In this document: in pieces, positions 8,425-16,703 of the stretch | Layout of the letters: every line of letters begins with the position of its first letter | How positions within the stretch are numbered: position 1 is the stretch's first letter | Source: Deltaproteobacteria bacterium GWA2_45_12 | Lineage (GTDB): Bacteria; UBA10199 | Length of the DNA stretch: 52,106 nucleotides | Direction: 5' to 3' | NCBI GenBank assembly: GCA_001797365.1 | Contig: MGPH01000050.1 | Location: forward strand, 1-52,106 | Position numbers and translations under genes: made by a program | Notes under the pieces: generated by a model | Database searches by the model: none | The model's input: the letters and a program-made list of their open reading frames with translations, nothing else | Told to the model about the DNA's origin: nothing

Positions 8425-9785
8425 ATAAAACGAAAAGTTCCTGTATGAAAAGCATTCAGCTCGCTGTGCTCAAGCTCGTAACGCGTGACGATTTTTATAT
8501 TGTCAATAATTTTGGTTCCATACTCGGCAAAATAAGTTTGAACATCACTTTCTTCATTGCCTGTCAATAAGTTATACCAATACAAGTAATAAGCCGTTCC
8601 AAGGGTAAACTTCATATCCTTGTCTTTAAGGGTTTTGTGCTTCTTGAATAAGGCCTGGGAAGCAGAAAAAGAAGCCCCCACCGAATTATTTTTAAGGGAA
8701 TTATCCTCACCGTGATAATAATCAAAGACGGCATTGGTAGACAGCCCATCAATCAGGAAATTCTGGCTAAGAAATGAAAAATACCCCCGGCTAAATCCGT
8801 GATTAAAAGCACTGACACTTTGGGCATCATCAAGAATGCGTTTAGCACCTCCCACATCAATACTAAAAAATTTGCCCAGCCCTTTTGTCAGGTTCGCTCC
8901 AATTTCAGTATAGGGCTGATAAACTCCTGCAAAATTCATCGCATCCCAGTCACTCACGCGAATGTCGTAGGATTCAAGCAAGCGATAAGCCTGAAGCCGG
9001 ACTGTCAGAGATTTTTCTGGAAATAACAAGGTGGCGGCCAATGTGGCATCCCTTAACTCATCCGAAAAGGAAGTGAGCCGGCCAAAGACGTTAAAATTTT
9101 TGCTGGCATCAATCCAAAGGGAAGCTCCCAAGAGATTGTCTTCCTGATCCCCTTGGCTCAGTCTTAACCCGACATCGTCATCCTTGATGTGGGAATAATC
9201 AAACTTGACCCTCACAATGCTCACCGGGTTCCATTGAATGCCTCCGCCGACAATCCAATCCCCCACGTCCGTCCCAAGTTTTTTTTCATAGAGATGAACG
9301 GGAATACCCCCGAAGGCACTCACCACAAACCCAACAAAGGGGATTGTTTCAAAAGAAACCCCATCAAAATAATGATGCTCGATGCTTTGAAGATGTTGGC
9401 GCCCCGCACGAACGTAGCTGATGGGATCAAGCTTGTTAATATTGACATAGGCGTGATAAAGCCGCCCGACAACATCGCCTGAATAAGCGTTATTGATGCC
9501 GGAGAAAACATTGGTGTCTTCGTCCCCATTGAGATCGGAAATGATGCCCCCTTGAAGAGACCCCGTGACACGGTCCCAATTAGGGTTTCCAAAATTCAAA
9601 GAAAGAATGTCTTCCAAATCGTGATCCGAAAAATCTCCGGTAGTCCGAAATTTATACCTGTTCGTTAAATAGCCACTGACAAAACTATTCTTTTTCTTTT
9701 TGGGAGTGGCAGCAAACACATCGGCTACCCCCAAAAATGAAAAAACAATAAGAAAAGACACTATTTTAGAAAAGAAAGAAGTCAT
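8412..9785 (-). CDS. Outer-membrane beta-barrel, putative porin of a porin-cytochrome conduit (copy 2)
   Basis: 457 aa. Signal peptide at about 5-26 ending FAA, then a Lys-rich start and amphipathic strand patterns to the C-terminal FIWNF. It is clearly paralogous to 2136-3518: blocks such as VGRLYHAY, GRQHL/GRQHI, FGGIPVHLYE, NHGF and YLYWYNLLTGNE recur in the same order. It overlaps the following nonahaem cytochrome by 13 bases, exactly as in copy 1. Together with that cytochrome it probably forms an outer-membrane electron conduit; this is inferred from the pairing, not from a recognised family. Confidence 0.75.
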   Translation of the reverse strand: MTSFFSKIVSFLIVFSFLGVADVFAATPKKKKNSFVSGYLTNRYKFRTTGDFSDHDLEDILSLNFGNPNWDRVTGSLQGGIISDLNGDEDTNVFSGINNAYSGDVVGRLYHAYVNINKLDPISYVRAGRQHLQSIEHHYFDGVSFETIPFVGFVVSAFGGIPVHLYEKKLGTDVGDWIVGGGIQWNPVSIVRVKFDYSHIKDDDVGLRLSQGDQEDNLLGASLWIDASKNFNVFGRLTSFSDELRDATLAATLLFPEKSLTVRLQAYRLLESYDIRVSDWDAMNFAGVYQPYTEIGANLTKGLGKFFSIDVGGAKRILDDAQSVSAFNHGFSRGYFSFLSQNFLIDGLSTNAVFDYYHGEDNSLKNNSVGASFSASQALFKKHKTLKDKDMKFTLGTAYYLYWYNLLTGNEESDVQTYFAEYGTKIIDNIKIVTRYELEHSELNAFHTGTFRFIWNF

Positions 9786-9828
9786 GACTTTATCTTTTAA
9801 AGACTAACTCAAATAAGACATGCAACCA

Positions 9829-9840
9829 TGATTTTGCTCA
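9829..9840. promoter_or_regulatory. Near-palindrome TGATTTTGCTCA upstream of barrel copy 2
   Basis: TGAT-TTTG-CTCA, one mismatch from the island consensus, about 44 bases upstream of the barrel start at 9785. This spacing is shorter than at the other units. Confidence 0.35.
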
Positions 9841-9982
9841 GTTTATCAAAAATAAACCAATAAAATTGATGTGTGCAAACTATACGTGTAACCCATGAGA
9901 ACCTCAATAATTAACATAAGAAATTCTTCATCTTTATGAAAAATTCTTTTTGAGTAAGGAGGTCATTCTGATTTTTCTCAGA

Positions 9983-11872
9983 TTAGGGTAATGGGATGTG
10001 ACAATAACTTGTACATAGATCAGGGGCCCGAAATTCAAGAACGGGGGATCCTCGTCCATTAAAGTGACAATTTCCTTCAGAGCCCCCACATGTATTTTCT
10101 ATGGCCTCAAATACTGCCGGATTTTCAACCCCATTCACAAATTGGGCCTGATGATTTCCATTTTCGTCCACCAATAATGGGTTTCCAAAAATATAAGAGA
10201 GATGAGCTAAATGCTCGCTTGCAGGCGCCCAATCATTAATGCGCCTTCGACCATTCGGCCTTGGATTTCCATACTCAACCCTGACATGGGGAAAGGCCCA
10301 ATGACAACGATAACAATCAGATTGCTGCGCAAGGCCTTCCAATGTGTCGTTCAAAGTAAAAGTAACAGGAGTTCCATGACAATGCCCGCAGGAGGCATTA
10401 ATCCACACATCCACTGAGTTTGGATTTGAATACTGGCTGACATAATAAGCCCCATGCCCCTGGCCATCGGCCCAAGGTTCAGGAATGTTTCGATGCGTCA
10501 CTCCACTGGGATGACAACCCGCCGCCGTACACGAAACACCATTGACCACACGATCATAATCCTGCCCGTGGCATTCGGTGCAGGCATCGTTATCCCCGGC
10601 TCTTACCTTTGCAATAAAGGTCGTCATATGGGTTGGGTTTTGTTCGGCCATCCAGTTTGGATCAAGTTGGTGGGGGTAATTGGGATGGCAATCCTGATTG
10701 ACACATCCCTTAATAAGGGGTTCACGACCTGAAAAATCGGGGCTGTGGCAATTGGCTGAATTACAGTTGTTCTTTCCTTCTCCATAAGCGGCCACTCCAT
10801 GTTGAGCCGCTTGCACCCAGTTTTCATTGTGGGGATAAGTAGTATGACAGTTGGCATTGTAGCAGGAAATATTTGAATTACCGCCCTGGAAATCGTTCCC
10901 ATGACACAGCTTGCACCCCTCTTTTCCATTGAGCAAAGTCACAACTCCATGTTGATCGGGCTGGGGCCATTGTTCATTGTGAGGGAAACTGGCATGGCAG
11001 TTGGCATAACAACTTACCCCTGAAATCCCACCGGTAAAATCATCTCCATGGCATGTTTTACATGCATTTTTTCCTTCTCCCAGGGCTGCAGAGCCGTGAG
11101 TTTCCTGGCGCCAATTATCAGGGTGGGGGTAAGTCGCGTGGCAACTGGCATTGTAACAAGACACATTGGAGATACCGCCTTGGAAATCCTGCCCATGACA
11201 GTCTTTGCAATCTTCTTTTCCTTGGTCATGAGCAAAAAATCCATGTTTTTCTACTTGAGCCCAACCCGACGGATGCGGATAAGTCGCGTGACAATTGGCA
11301 TTGTAACAAGAAGGTCCGAAAACCCCTCCTTTGTAATCTTCCCCATGGCAACTCTTGCAAGATTCTTTGTCGTTCTGAATGACATATAGTCCGTGACTAT
11401 CGGCCGCGGCCCAACCTTCCGGGTGATGGCAGCTTTGGCAAGAAATCCTGGATAACCCGCTAGCCAAATCGGCTCCATGACAATCGGTGGCACAGCCTGC
11501 TGTGCCATTATCACGCACATAAGCGCCATGGTTGATTGGGTCCTTCCAATTTTCCATGTGAGGAAAAAGCGGATGACAACTAATACAGGTGGGGGCCTCT
11601 TTTCGAAGATTGTGGCAAAGAATGCACAAACTGGAATTGGGGTCTTGACCGTTTTGAAGGGTGGATTGGTAAGCCGCCCCATGGTTTACAGGGGCCTTAA
11701 AATTCTTGGCATGAGGGTAATAAACAGGGGCCCCCCCACTTGGATTGGGGGCCCCAATATTCGGATCGGGTTCAACTAATGGAATTGCATTGGGTGTTCG
11801 CCCGCAATGCACCCCCATGAAGGAAGAAAAAACAAACAAGAATATAAAAAAGTAAGTTTTAGGGGCCATCAT
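9983..11872 (-). CDS. Giant multihaem c-type cytochrome with 50-residue dihaem repeats (18-20 haems)
   Basis: 629 aa. N-terminal hydrophobic segment (~6-21) then VHCG, with Cys at 23 in a lipoprotein-like but non-canonical position (His at -1). Haem motifs: CILCH, CISCH, CATDCH, CQSCH, then alternating CX2CH and CX4CH pairs (for example CKSCH ... CYNANCH) through about residue 400. After these come CTECH, CTAAGCH, CGHCH, CYRCH and a terminal CTSYCH. One further CX6CH (CGGSEGNCH) is uncertain. The repeats carry YPH and xHG histidines that may be distal ligands. The first ~165 residues are nearly collinear with the protein at 12068-14260. Possible roles are a periplasm-spanning or surface electron wire; location is not decided by the sequence. 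Confidence 0.85.
   Translation of the reverse strand: MMAPKTYFFIFLFVFSSFMGVHCGRTPNAIPLVEPDPNIGAPNPSGGAPVYYPHAKNFKAPVNHGAAYQSTLQNGQDPNSSLCILCHNLRKEAPTCISCHPLFPHMENWKDPINHGAYVRDNGTAGCATDCHGADLASGLSRISCQSCHHPEGWAAADSHGLYVIQNDKESCKSCHGEDYKGGVFGPSCYNANCHATYPHPSGWAQVEKHGFFAHDQGKEDCKDCHGQDFQGGISNVSCYNASCHATYPHPDNWRQETHGSAALGEGKNACKTCHGDDFTGGISGVSCYANCHASFPHNEQWPQPDQHGVVTLLNGKEGCKLCHGNDFQGGNSNISCYNANCHTTYPHNENWVQAAQHGVAAYGEGKNNCNSANCHSPDFSGREPLIKGCVNQDCHPNYPHQLDPNWMAEQNPTHMTTFIAKVRAGDNDACTECHGQDYDRVVNGVSCTAAGCHPSGVTHRNIPEPWADGQGHGAYYVSQYSNPNSVDVWINASCGHCHGTPVTFTLNDTLEGLAQQSDCYRCHWAFPHVRVEYGNPRPNGRRRINDWAPASEHLAHLSYIFGNPLLVDENGNHQAQFVNGVENPAVFEAIENTCGGSEGNCHFNGRGSPVLEFRAPDLCTSYCHIPLP
10766..11359 (-). 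repeat. Four in-frame dihaem repeat units of 49-50 residues
   Basis: Within the 629-aa cytochrome, units begin at Cys 172, 222, 271 and 320 and end before 370. Each has one CX2CH, an FxGG segment, a second motif CYNANCH or variant, then YPH/FPH, W and HG. Unit length drops from 50 to 49 in the third and fourth. Confidence 0.8.
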
Positions 11873-11953
11873 AAAATTTCCCTACCAATATCTAAGAGTC
11901 CCCTTTTTCCCCAAATCGTCTTAAGTGTAACAATATCTATCTATTTAAATCCA

Positions 11954-11965
11954 TGATTTAAATTA
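11954..11965. promoter_or_regulatory. Near-palindrome TGATTTAAATTA upstream of the 629-aa cytochrome
   Basis: TGAT-TTAA-ATTA, one mismatch from the consensus, about 82 bases upstream of the start at 11872. The same TTTAAATCCATGAT string context recurs in front of the sister gene at 14260. Confidence 0.4.
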
Positions 11966-12067
11966 GGATTTAAATAAATCGTCTTTAAAAAAGCCCCCCT
12001 TTCTTAAAAGAATTATATTTAATTTCAATTGTTTATACTCTTGCATGCCTGTGAAACCAGGGGATGG

Positions 12068-14260
12068 TTATTCAACATGGCATGCCGCTTCGCAATAAGT
12101 ATTGAAAACATGCCAACCGGGATGTTGCCTATTATTGTTATGACATACGCCGCCGCTGGCACCGTAACAGCCCCCTTGATCCATAGTCGACGTCAAAACA
12201 CTTTCAACGCGATCCCTGCATTCCTGAGTACGACAGTTGTTGTCCAAATTGATGCCCGCATAGCCCTCATTATAATAAATAAAGTTTCTATGACCCTCTT
12301 CCCATTGTTGAGAAATAACAATTCCAAGATCAGCTAGGATAGGATCAATTGCCTCGTAATAGACATGAGGATAAGTGGGATGACACGCTTGGTTGTAACA
12401 ACGTTTCACACCATTTTCAGTGAAATCACTAATGAGTGTGGGAGGACTTTCGTTGTCAAATAAGACCGTTGGGCCATGGCAATTTCTGCATTGGGCATCA
12501 AAAACGGGTTGATTGAATTTATCGTAAGGACTTTGCCAGTAAAAATTTTTCCTTAAAACCGATGATCCATGATTTTCGGCCTGGATCCAGTTTTCATCAT
12601 GGGGATAATTTGCATGGCATGTAAAACAGCTCCATGTGTCATTTTCATAATGGCACTTGGCGCATTCTTCGGTTCCTTCGAGAAGAGCATATTGTCTGTG
12701 TCCCTCTTGCCCTTCATCATGCCATACATCACGGTCCCAATGGTTGTCAGGAAATGATGGATGACAATCAGCATTTCCACAATTGGGCAGGCCACGGGCT
12801 ATCCCCTGATCGCCATGACACTGACTGGTTTGACATGTTTGGTCGATATTTTCATAAATATCCCCTGGCATGGCCTTTAGCTGACTACCGTGTTCATCTT
12901 GCCAAGCTTCAAGATGGGGATAAGCAGTGTGGCAATTGGCATTGTAACAGGAGACTCCTGATATGCCTCCGTTAAATTCTTCTCCGTGACAAGCTTTGCA
13001 ATCTTCCTTTCCATTTTGAAGAGCGAAGACACCATGGTTTTCAACTTGGGCCCAATCGGCTTGGTGAGGATAATTGGCATGACAGTTGGCGTTGTAACAA
13101 GTGATACCCGAAATCCCTCCGGTAAAATCATCTCCATGACAGCTCTTACATTCATTTTTTGCATCTCCAACGGCAAGGGCCCCATGATTTTCGGGTTGAG
13201 CCCAATTCTCAGTGTGAGGATAACTGGCATGGCAATTAGAATTATAACAAGTGACCTCTGATATCCCGCCTTTAAAATCTTCCCCATGGCAGTTTTTGCA
13301 TTTTGTCACTCCGGTTAACAAGGCAAACATCCCATGTTGATCAAACTGGGCCCATTGTTCGTTGTGAGGGTAACTGGCATGGCAATTGGCATTGTAACAA
13401 GTAACCCCTGAAATCCCTCCGGTGAAATCATCCCCATGACAAGTTTTACAATCTTCCTTGCCATTTTCATGGGCAAAGAGTCCGTGATTTTCCACTTGCA
13501 CCCAATCGGCTTGATGCGGATAAGTTGTATGACAATTGGCGTTGTAGCAGGAAATATTTGAAATGCCCCCTTTAAAATCTTCCCCGTGGCAACTCTTGCA
13601 ATCTTCTTTTCCCTCCTCATGGGCAAAGAATCCGTGGTTCTCGACCTTGGCCCAATCGGCTTGGTGCGGATAGGTTGTGTGGCAACTGCTGTTATAACAA
13701 GAAGTGTTTGTAACACCGCCCTTGTAATCTTCCCCATGGCATTTTTTGCATGATTCCTTGTCGTTTTGAATGACATACAAACCATGGGTATCCGCAGCGG
13801 CCCACCCTTCGGGATGGTGGCAACTCTTGCATGAAATTCCGGATAAGCCATTTGTCAAATCGGCTCCGTGGCAGTCTGTTGCACAATTTGCGGTCCCATT
13901 CTCACGAACATAGGTTCCATGATTAAGAGGATCCTTCCAATTTTCTATATGAGGAAACTCCGGATGACAACTGCCGCAGGTGGGGGAATCTTTGCGGAAA
14001 TTATGGCAAATAACGCACAAACTTGATTTGGAATTCTGATTGTTACGAATGGTTGCCCGGTAGGCATCCCCATGGGTGGCAGGATTTTTCCAACCCTCGG
14101 CATGGGGATAATAAACAGGGGCCCCACCACTAATATTGGGAGCTCCCGCATTGGGATCAGGCTCAACCAAAGAAACTGCATCGGGCGCGCTTCCACAATG
14201 CACTACAGTCAAAGCAAAAAAAACGAAAAAAAATAGTAAAAACCAATTTTTTGGGAACAT
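12068..14260 (-). CDS. Giant multihaem c-type cytochrome with exact 50-residue dihaem repeats (22-24 haems)
   Basis: 730 aa. Hydrophobic N-terminus (~5-20) and VVHCG with Cys 22. Motifs begin CVICH, CGSCH, CATDCH, CKSCH. Then six repeat units follow with CX2CH at residues 171, 221, 271, 321, 371 and 421, each paired with CX4CH (CYNANCH type) at +17. Later motifs are CQTSQCH, CGNADCH, CAKCH, CFTCH, CRNCH, CYNQACH and a terminal CEAACH; a CX7CH (CYGASGGVCH) is doubtful. The mature protein shares a Pro/Gly-rich start (VEPDPNAGAPN) with its neighbour at 9983. It follows the second NrfD gene on the same strand across a 178-base gap with its own operator-like site. Likely a long multihaem wire linking the quinol-oxidising modules to the outer membrane; inferred. 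Confidence 0.85.
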   Translation of the reverse strand: MFPKNWFLLFFFVFFALTVVHCGSAPDAVSLVEPDPNAGAPNISGGAPVYYPHAEGWKNPATHGDAYRATIRNNQNSKSSLCVICHNFRKDSPTCGSCHPEFPHIENWKDPLNHGTYVRENGTANCATDCHGADLTNGLSGISCKSCHHPEGWAAADTHGLYVIQNDKESCKKCHGEDYKGGVTNTSCYNSSCHTTYPHQADWAKVENHGFFAHEEGKEDCKSCHGEDFKGGISNISCYNANCHTTYPHQADWVQVENHGLFAHENGKEDCKTCHGDDFTGGISGVTCYNANCHASYPHNEQWAQFDQHGMFALLTGVTKCKNCHGEDFKGGISEVTCYNSNCHASYPHTENWAQPENHGALAVGDAKNECKSCHGDDFTGGISGITCYNANCHANYPHQADWAQVENHGVFALQNGKEDCKACHGEEFNGGISGVSCYNANCHTAYPHLEAWQDEHGSQLKAMPGDIYENIDQTCQTSQCHGDQGIARGLPNCGNADCHPSFPDNHWDRDVWHDEGQEGHRQYALLEGTEECAKCHYENDTWSCFTCHANYPHDENWIQAENHGSSVLRKNFYWQSPYDKFNQPVFDAQCRNCHGPTVLFDNESPPTLISDFTENGVKRCYNQACHPTYPHVYYEAIDPILADLGIVISQQWEEGHRNFIYYNEGYAGINLDNNCRTQECRDRVESVLTSTMDQGGCYGASGGVCHNNNRQHPGWHVFNTYCEAACHVE
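12911..13750 (-). repeat. Six exact-length tandem dihaem repeats (150 bp each)
   Basis: Residues 171-450 of the 730-aa cytochrome repeat with a strict 50-residue period and no insertion or deletion. Each unit holds CKxCHGxxF, GGIS, CYNxNCH, YPH, W and ENHG. Nucleotide similarity between units is also high, so they may still recombine. Confidence 0.85.
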
Positions 14261-14342
14261 ACATTAATCTTGATTTTTTGCTGACTCTTCCCCTTTATTC
14301 TCCGGACTTGTTTTGTTAACAACATTTGGCATTTTAAATCCA

Positions 14343-14354
14343 TGATATGGGTCA
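14343..14354. promoter_or_regulatory. Near-palindrome TGATATGGGTCA upstream of the 730-aa cytochrome
   Basis: TGAT-ATGG-GTCA, one mismatch from the consensus, about 83 bases upstream of the start at 14260. Confidence 0.4.
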
Positions 14355-14438
14355 TCTATTCAAATAACTAATCTTTGAAAACTGCTGTTTTAAGTTCATC
14401 TGTTTTGAATTTAATGAATGATATTTGATTTCAATAAC

Positions 14439-15743
14439 TTACTGCCAAGAAGAGGAAAACCATTTTTTCCAAGAGGAAGGAGGTTTGCTTTCGGTCCAAT
14501 CTTGATTCACATAGCGCGGTTCATAGATCTCTTCTTTTTCCATGACAAGTTCATCGGTTAATATGGCAATGGCCACTTTTGTGGTGATGGTAAACATGAG
14601 GGCTCCCAAGGACACAACCCCCAGACATACAAAAATTTCTCCCATATTCGGCACATACTCGACGATTTCTCCCAAAGGAGTGGGAATAAAACCGGGAAAA
14701 ATAAGCCCCATGCCTTTTTCGATCCAAATGCCGATGATCGTCATGACACAAGCCCCCAGAAAAATTCTTCGATCCGAACGGAGCCTTGGAACCACGACAA
14801 TAATGGTCGACAGAATATTGAATGCTGTCGCTGTCCAAATAAACTTGGTGAGCATATTGTGGCCATCCAATCCGAAAAAAAGATACCTGGCAGACAAGGC
14901 ATGAATGGTATTGGGATATAGTTCCTTAAACAGCTCACAGCCAAGAAGAAACAGGTTAATGGGCAAAGTCACCTTCATGATATTGAGCAAGTAGGCGAAA
15001 ACGGATGGCTTAACATGTAGCTTGGTTTGACGATTGATGATTTCGAAAATAATGGTCAGAAGGGCCGGACCAACAGCAAATGCCGTGATGAGAAAACGAG
15101 GCGCCATAATGGCCGTATTCCAGAAATAGCGGGTTCCCAGACCAGAAAGCAAAAATGCGGTGACCGTGTGAATGCTGACAGCGAAAAAAATCGATACAAA
15201 AACCAATGGGAGATAAAAATAGGGCTGAGGTTTTTCCCCCTTATACCTCATGTACAAAAGATAACCGGGAATATGTAAATTCAAGGCAAGGTAAACATTG
15301 AAAACAACCACGTCCCAGGCCAAAAGGGAGCTGGGAAGATTGAGCTGGCCGCCAATCAAAGGAATGAGGTGCCATAAACGTTCGGGTCTTCCAATGTCAG
15401 TGGAGATAAAAAGCAGACACATCACAATGGCTGTGAAAGCAAGCTGTTCCCCGAGAATGACCACTTCTTTGATGTCTTTATTTCCTTTGACGTAAGCAGG
15501 ATAGACCAAGAGAACAGCAGACGCTGCCACACCTACAAAGTACACGAAATTGGCGATCCCGATGCCCCAGCTCACCTGGTCACTCATGTTGGTAACCTCA
15601 AGCCCTGCCACAAGATGATGGTGATAACTAAAGCCACCAATAGCCAAAAAAAAGCCAAGGACGCCCAGCCAAATATAATAAAGCCGCCCGCCGGTCAAAG
15701 CACAGCGGGTCATGCGCATCCAGTATTCGAGATAGTTCATCAT
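14439..15743 (-). CDS. NrfD/PsrC-family membrane quinol-oxidising subunit (module copy 1)
   Basis: 434 aa, polytopic, with about ten hydrophobic segments. The first segments (LGVLGFFLAIGGFSYHHH, then QVSWGIGIANFVYFVG) and later blocks RPERLWHLIP, LNLHIPGYLLYMRY, FAVSIHTVTAFLLSG and EKGMGLIFPGFIPTPLGEIVEY are those of NrfD-like subunits of complex iron-sulfur respiratory enzymes, which bind quinone in the membrane and exchange electrons with a ferredoxin partner. It follows the ferredoxin gene by 21 bases. No molybdopterin or other catalytic subunit is nearby, so this module probably moves electrons between quinol and the tetrahaem cytochrome. Paralogue at 18442-19686. Confidence 0.87.
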   Translation of the reverse strand: MMNYLEYWMRMTRCALTGGRLYYIWLGVLGFFLAIGGFSYHHHLVAGLEVTNMSDQVSWGIGIANFVYFVGVAASAVLLVYPAYVKGNKDIKEVVILGEQLAFTAIVMCLLFISTDIGRPERLWHLIPLIGGQLNLPSSLLAWDVVVFNVYLALNLHIPGYLLYMRYKGEKPQPYFYLPLVFVSIFFAVSIHTVTAFLLSGLGTRYFWNTAIMAPRFLITAFAVGPALLTIIFEIINRQTKLHVKPSVFAYLLNIMKVTLPINLFLLGCELFKELYPNTIHALSARYLFFGLDGHNMLTKFIWTATAFNILSTIIVVVPRLRSDRRIFLGACVMTIIGIWIEKGMGLIFPGFIPTPLGEIVEYVPNMGEIFVCLGVVSLGALMFTITTKVAIAILTDELVMEKEEIYEPRYVNQDWTESKPPSSWKKWFSSSWQ

Positions 15744-15764
15744 AGCTAATTAATCCTCTCAACA

Positions 15765-16703
15765 TTAACCGAAGTAATAAAAAAACTGTGGGATTGTGTT
15801 CAGATCCTCCTTCAGAACAAAAATATTCTTGTGCTTTAGAATGTAATAAACCTCGCTATTCGGATCCAGGATATTCCCAAATTTTCTGGCTCCCGTGGGA
15901 CAAGCCTCGAGGCAGGCCGGATATCTGCCATTGCGCGTGCGGTGGAGACAAAAAGTACATTTTTCGACCACGCCACGCATTCGAATCCGGTTACTTAAAT
16001 AAGCCTGATTCGGATTAATTTCTTCGGCGGGAACCTCAGGCGCATGGAAGTTGAAATGCCGGGCCTCATAAGGACAGGCCGCCTGGCAATAACGGCAACC
16101 GATGCACCAGTTATAATCGATGACAACAATCCCGTCTTCTTGCTTCCAAGTGGCTTTAATGGGACAGGCGCGCGTACAAGGGGGGCTTTCGCACTGGTTA
16201 CATTGGACGGGCAGATAAAACTTCCCTTCTTTGGGAACTTGCCCATCATAGTAACGGTTGCCCTTCTCAAGATTAAAGTTCCCCTTATCCATCTCAAGAA
16301 CCTTGATATAGCCAAACGAGCGGTCAGTGTTGTTTTCCTTCTGGCAAGCCGCCACGCACAAACGATTCCCGTTGCACTTGGTGAGATTTAAGCCATAAAC
16401 GAATTTGACTCCCGGAATGGGTTGAGGATCGGTAATATGCACGTCAACCCCATATTTGCTTTTGGTTTCGGCCTCCAAACGCTCAAAAATTCTTTTTTTG
16501 TCATCCGGCGTGAGATTTTTGTAATGCTTCTGAAAAAAGGATTCAAACGAGAAGGCTTGGGATTCCGCCGGATTTCCGACAACGGCCGCCGCCGCAACCC
16601 CCACAAGACCCTTCAGGAAACTTCGACGGGATGCCTTCCCCTTAAGTTTTTTTTTGGCCAGCAGTCCGGCCCGTAGTCCTGTATCTGTCTTTTTCATGTT
16701 CAT
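15765..16703 (-). CDS. Tat-exported four-cluster ferredoxin subunit, first cluster missing one Cys (module copy 1)
   Basis: 312 aa from the ATG at 16703, which overlaps the TGA of the upstream cytochrome as ATGA; an upstream TTG is less likely. A twin-arginine signal SRRSFLKG precedes a hydrophobic stretch. Cys motifs: CNGNRLCVAAC, CNQCESPPCTRAC, CIGCRYCQAAC and CTFCLH...CLEAC, the four [4Fe-4S] pattern of DsrO/NrfC/PsrB-type proteins. In the first motif the second Cys of CxxCxxCxxxC is Asn (codon AAT), whereas copy 2 has a full CVGCRRCVYAC. The first cluster may therefore be a [3Fe-4S] or be tuned or lost. It sits between its cytochrome and NrfD partners. Confidence 0.85.
   Translation of the reverse strand: MNMKKTDTGLRAGLLAKKKLKGKASRRSFLKGLVGVAAAAVVGNPAESQAFSFESFFQKHYKNLTPDDKKRIFERLEAETKSKYGVDVHITDPQPIPGVKFVYGLNLTKCNGNRLCVAACQKENNTDRSFGYIKVLEMDKGNFNLEKGNRYYDGQVPKEGKFYLPVQCNQCESPPCTRACPIKATWKQEDGIVVIDYNWCIGCRYCQAACPYEARHFNFHAPEVPAEEINPNQAYLSNRIRMRGVVEKCTFCLHRTRNGRYPACLEACPTGARKFGNILDPNSEVYYILKHKNIFVLKEDLNTIPQFFYYFG

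Noticed and set aside
9969-9980. TGATTTTTCTCA as another operator of the shared motif
   Set aside because: It lies only two bases after the stop of the 629-aa cytochrome gene, far from the next start, and has one mismatch; probably chance or part of a weak hairpin.
12911-13750. 150-bp tandem array as a noncoding satellite
   Set aside because: The period is an exact multiple of three, runs within one open frame and encodes haem motifs in each unit.
10211-13851. Long frames in other phases over the giant cytochrome genes
   Set aside because: They follow the 150-bp haem repeat in shifted phases and show no signal, domain or start site; the haem frame explains the sequence.
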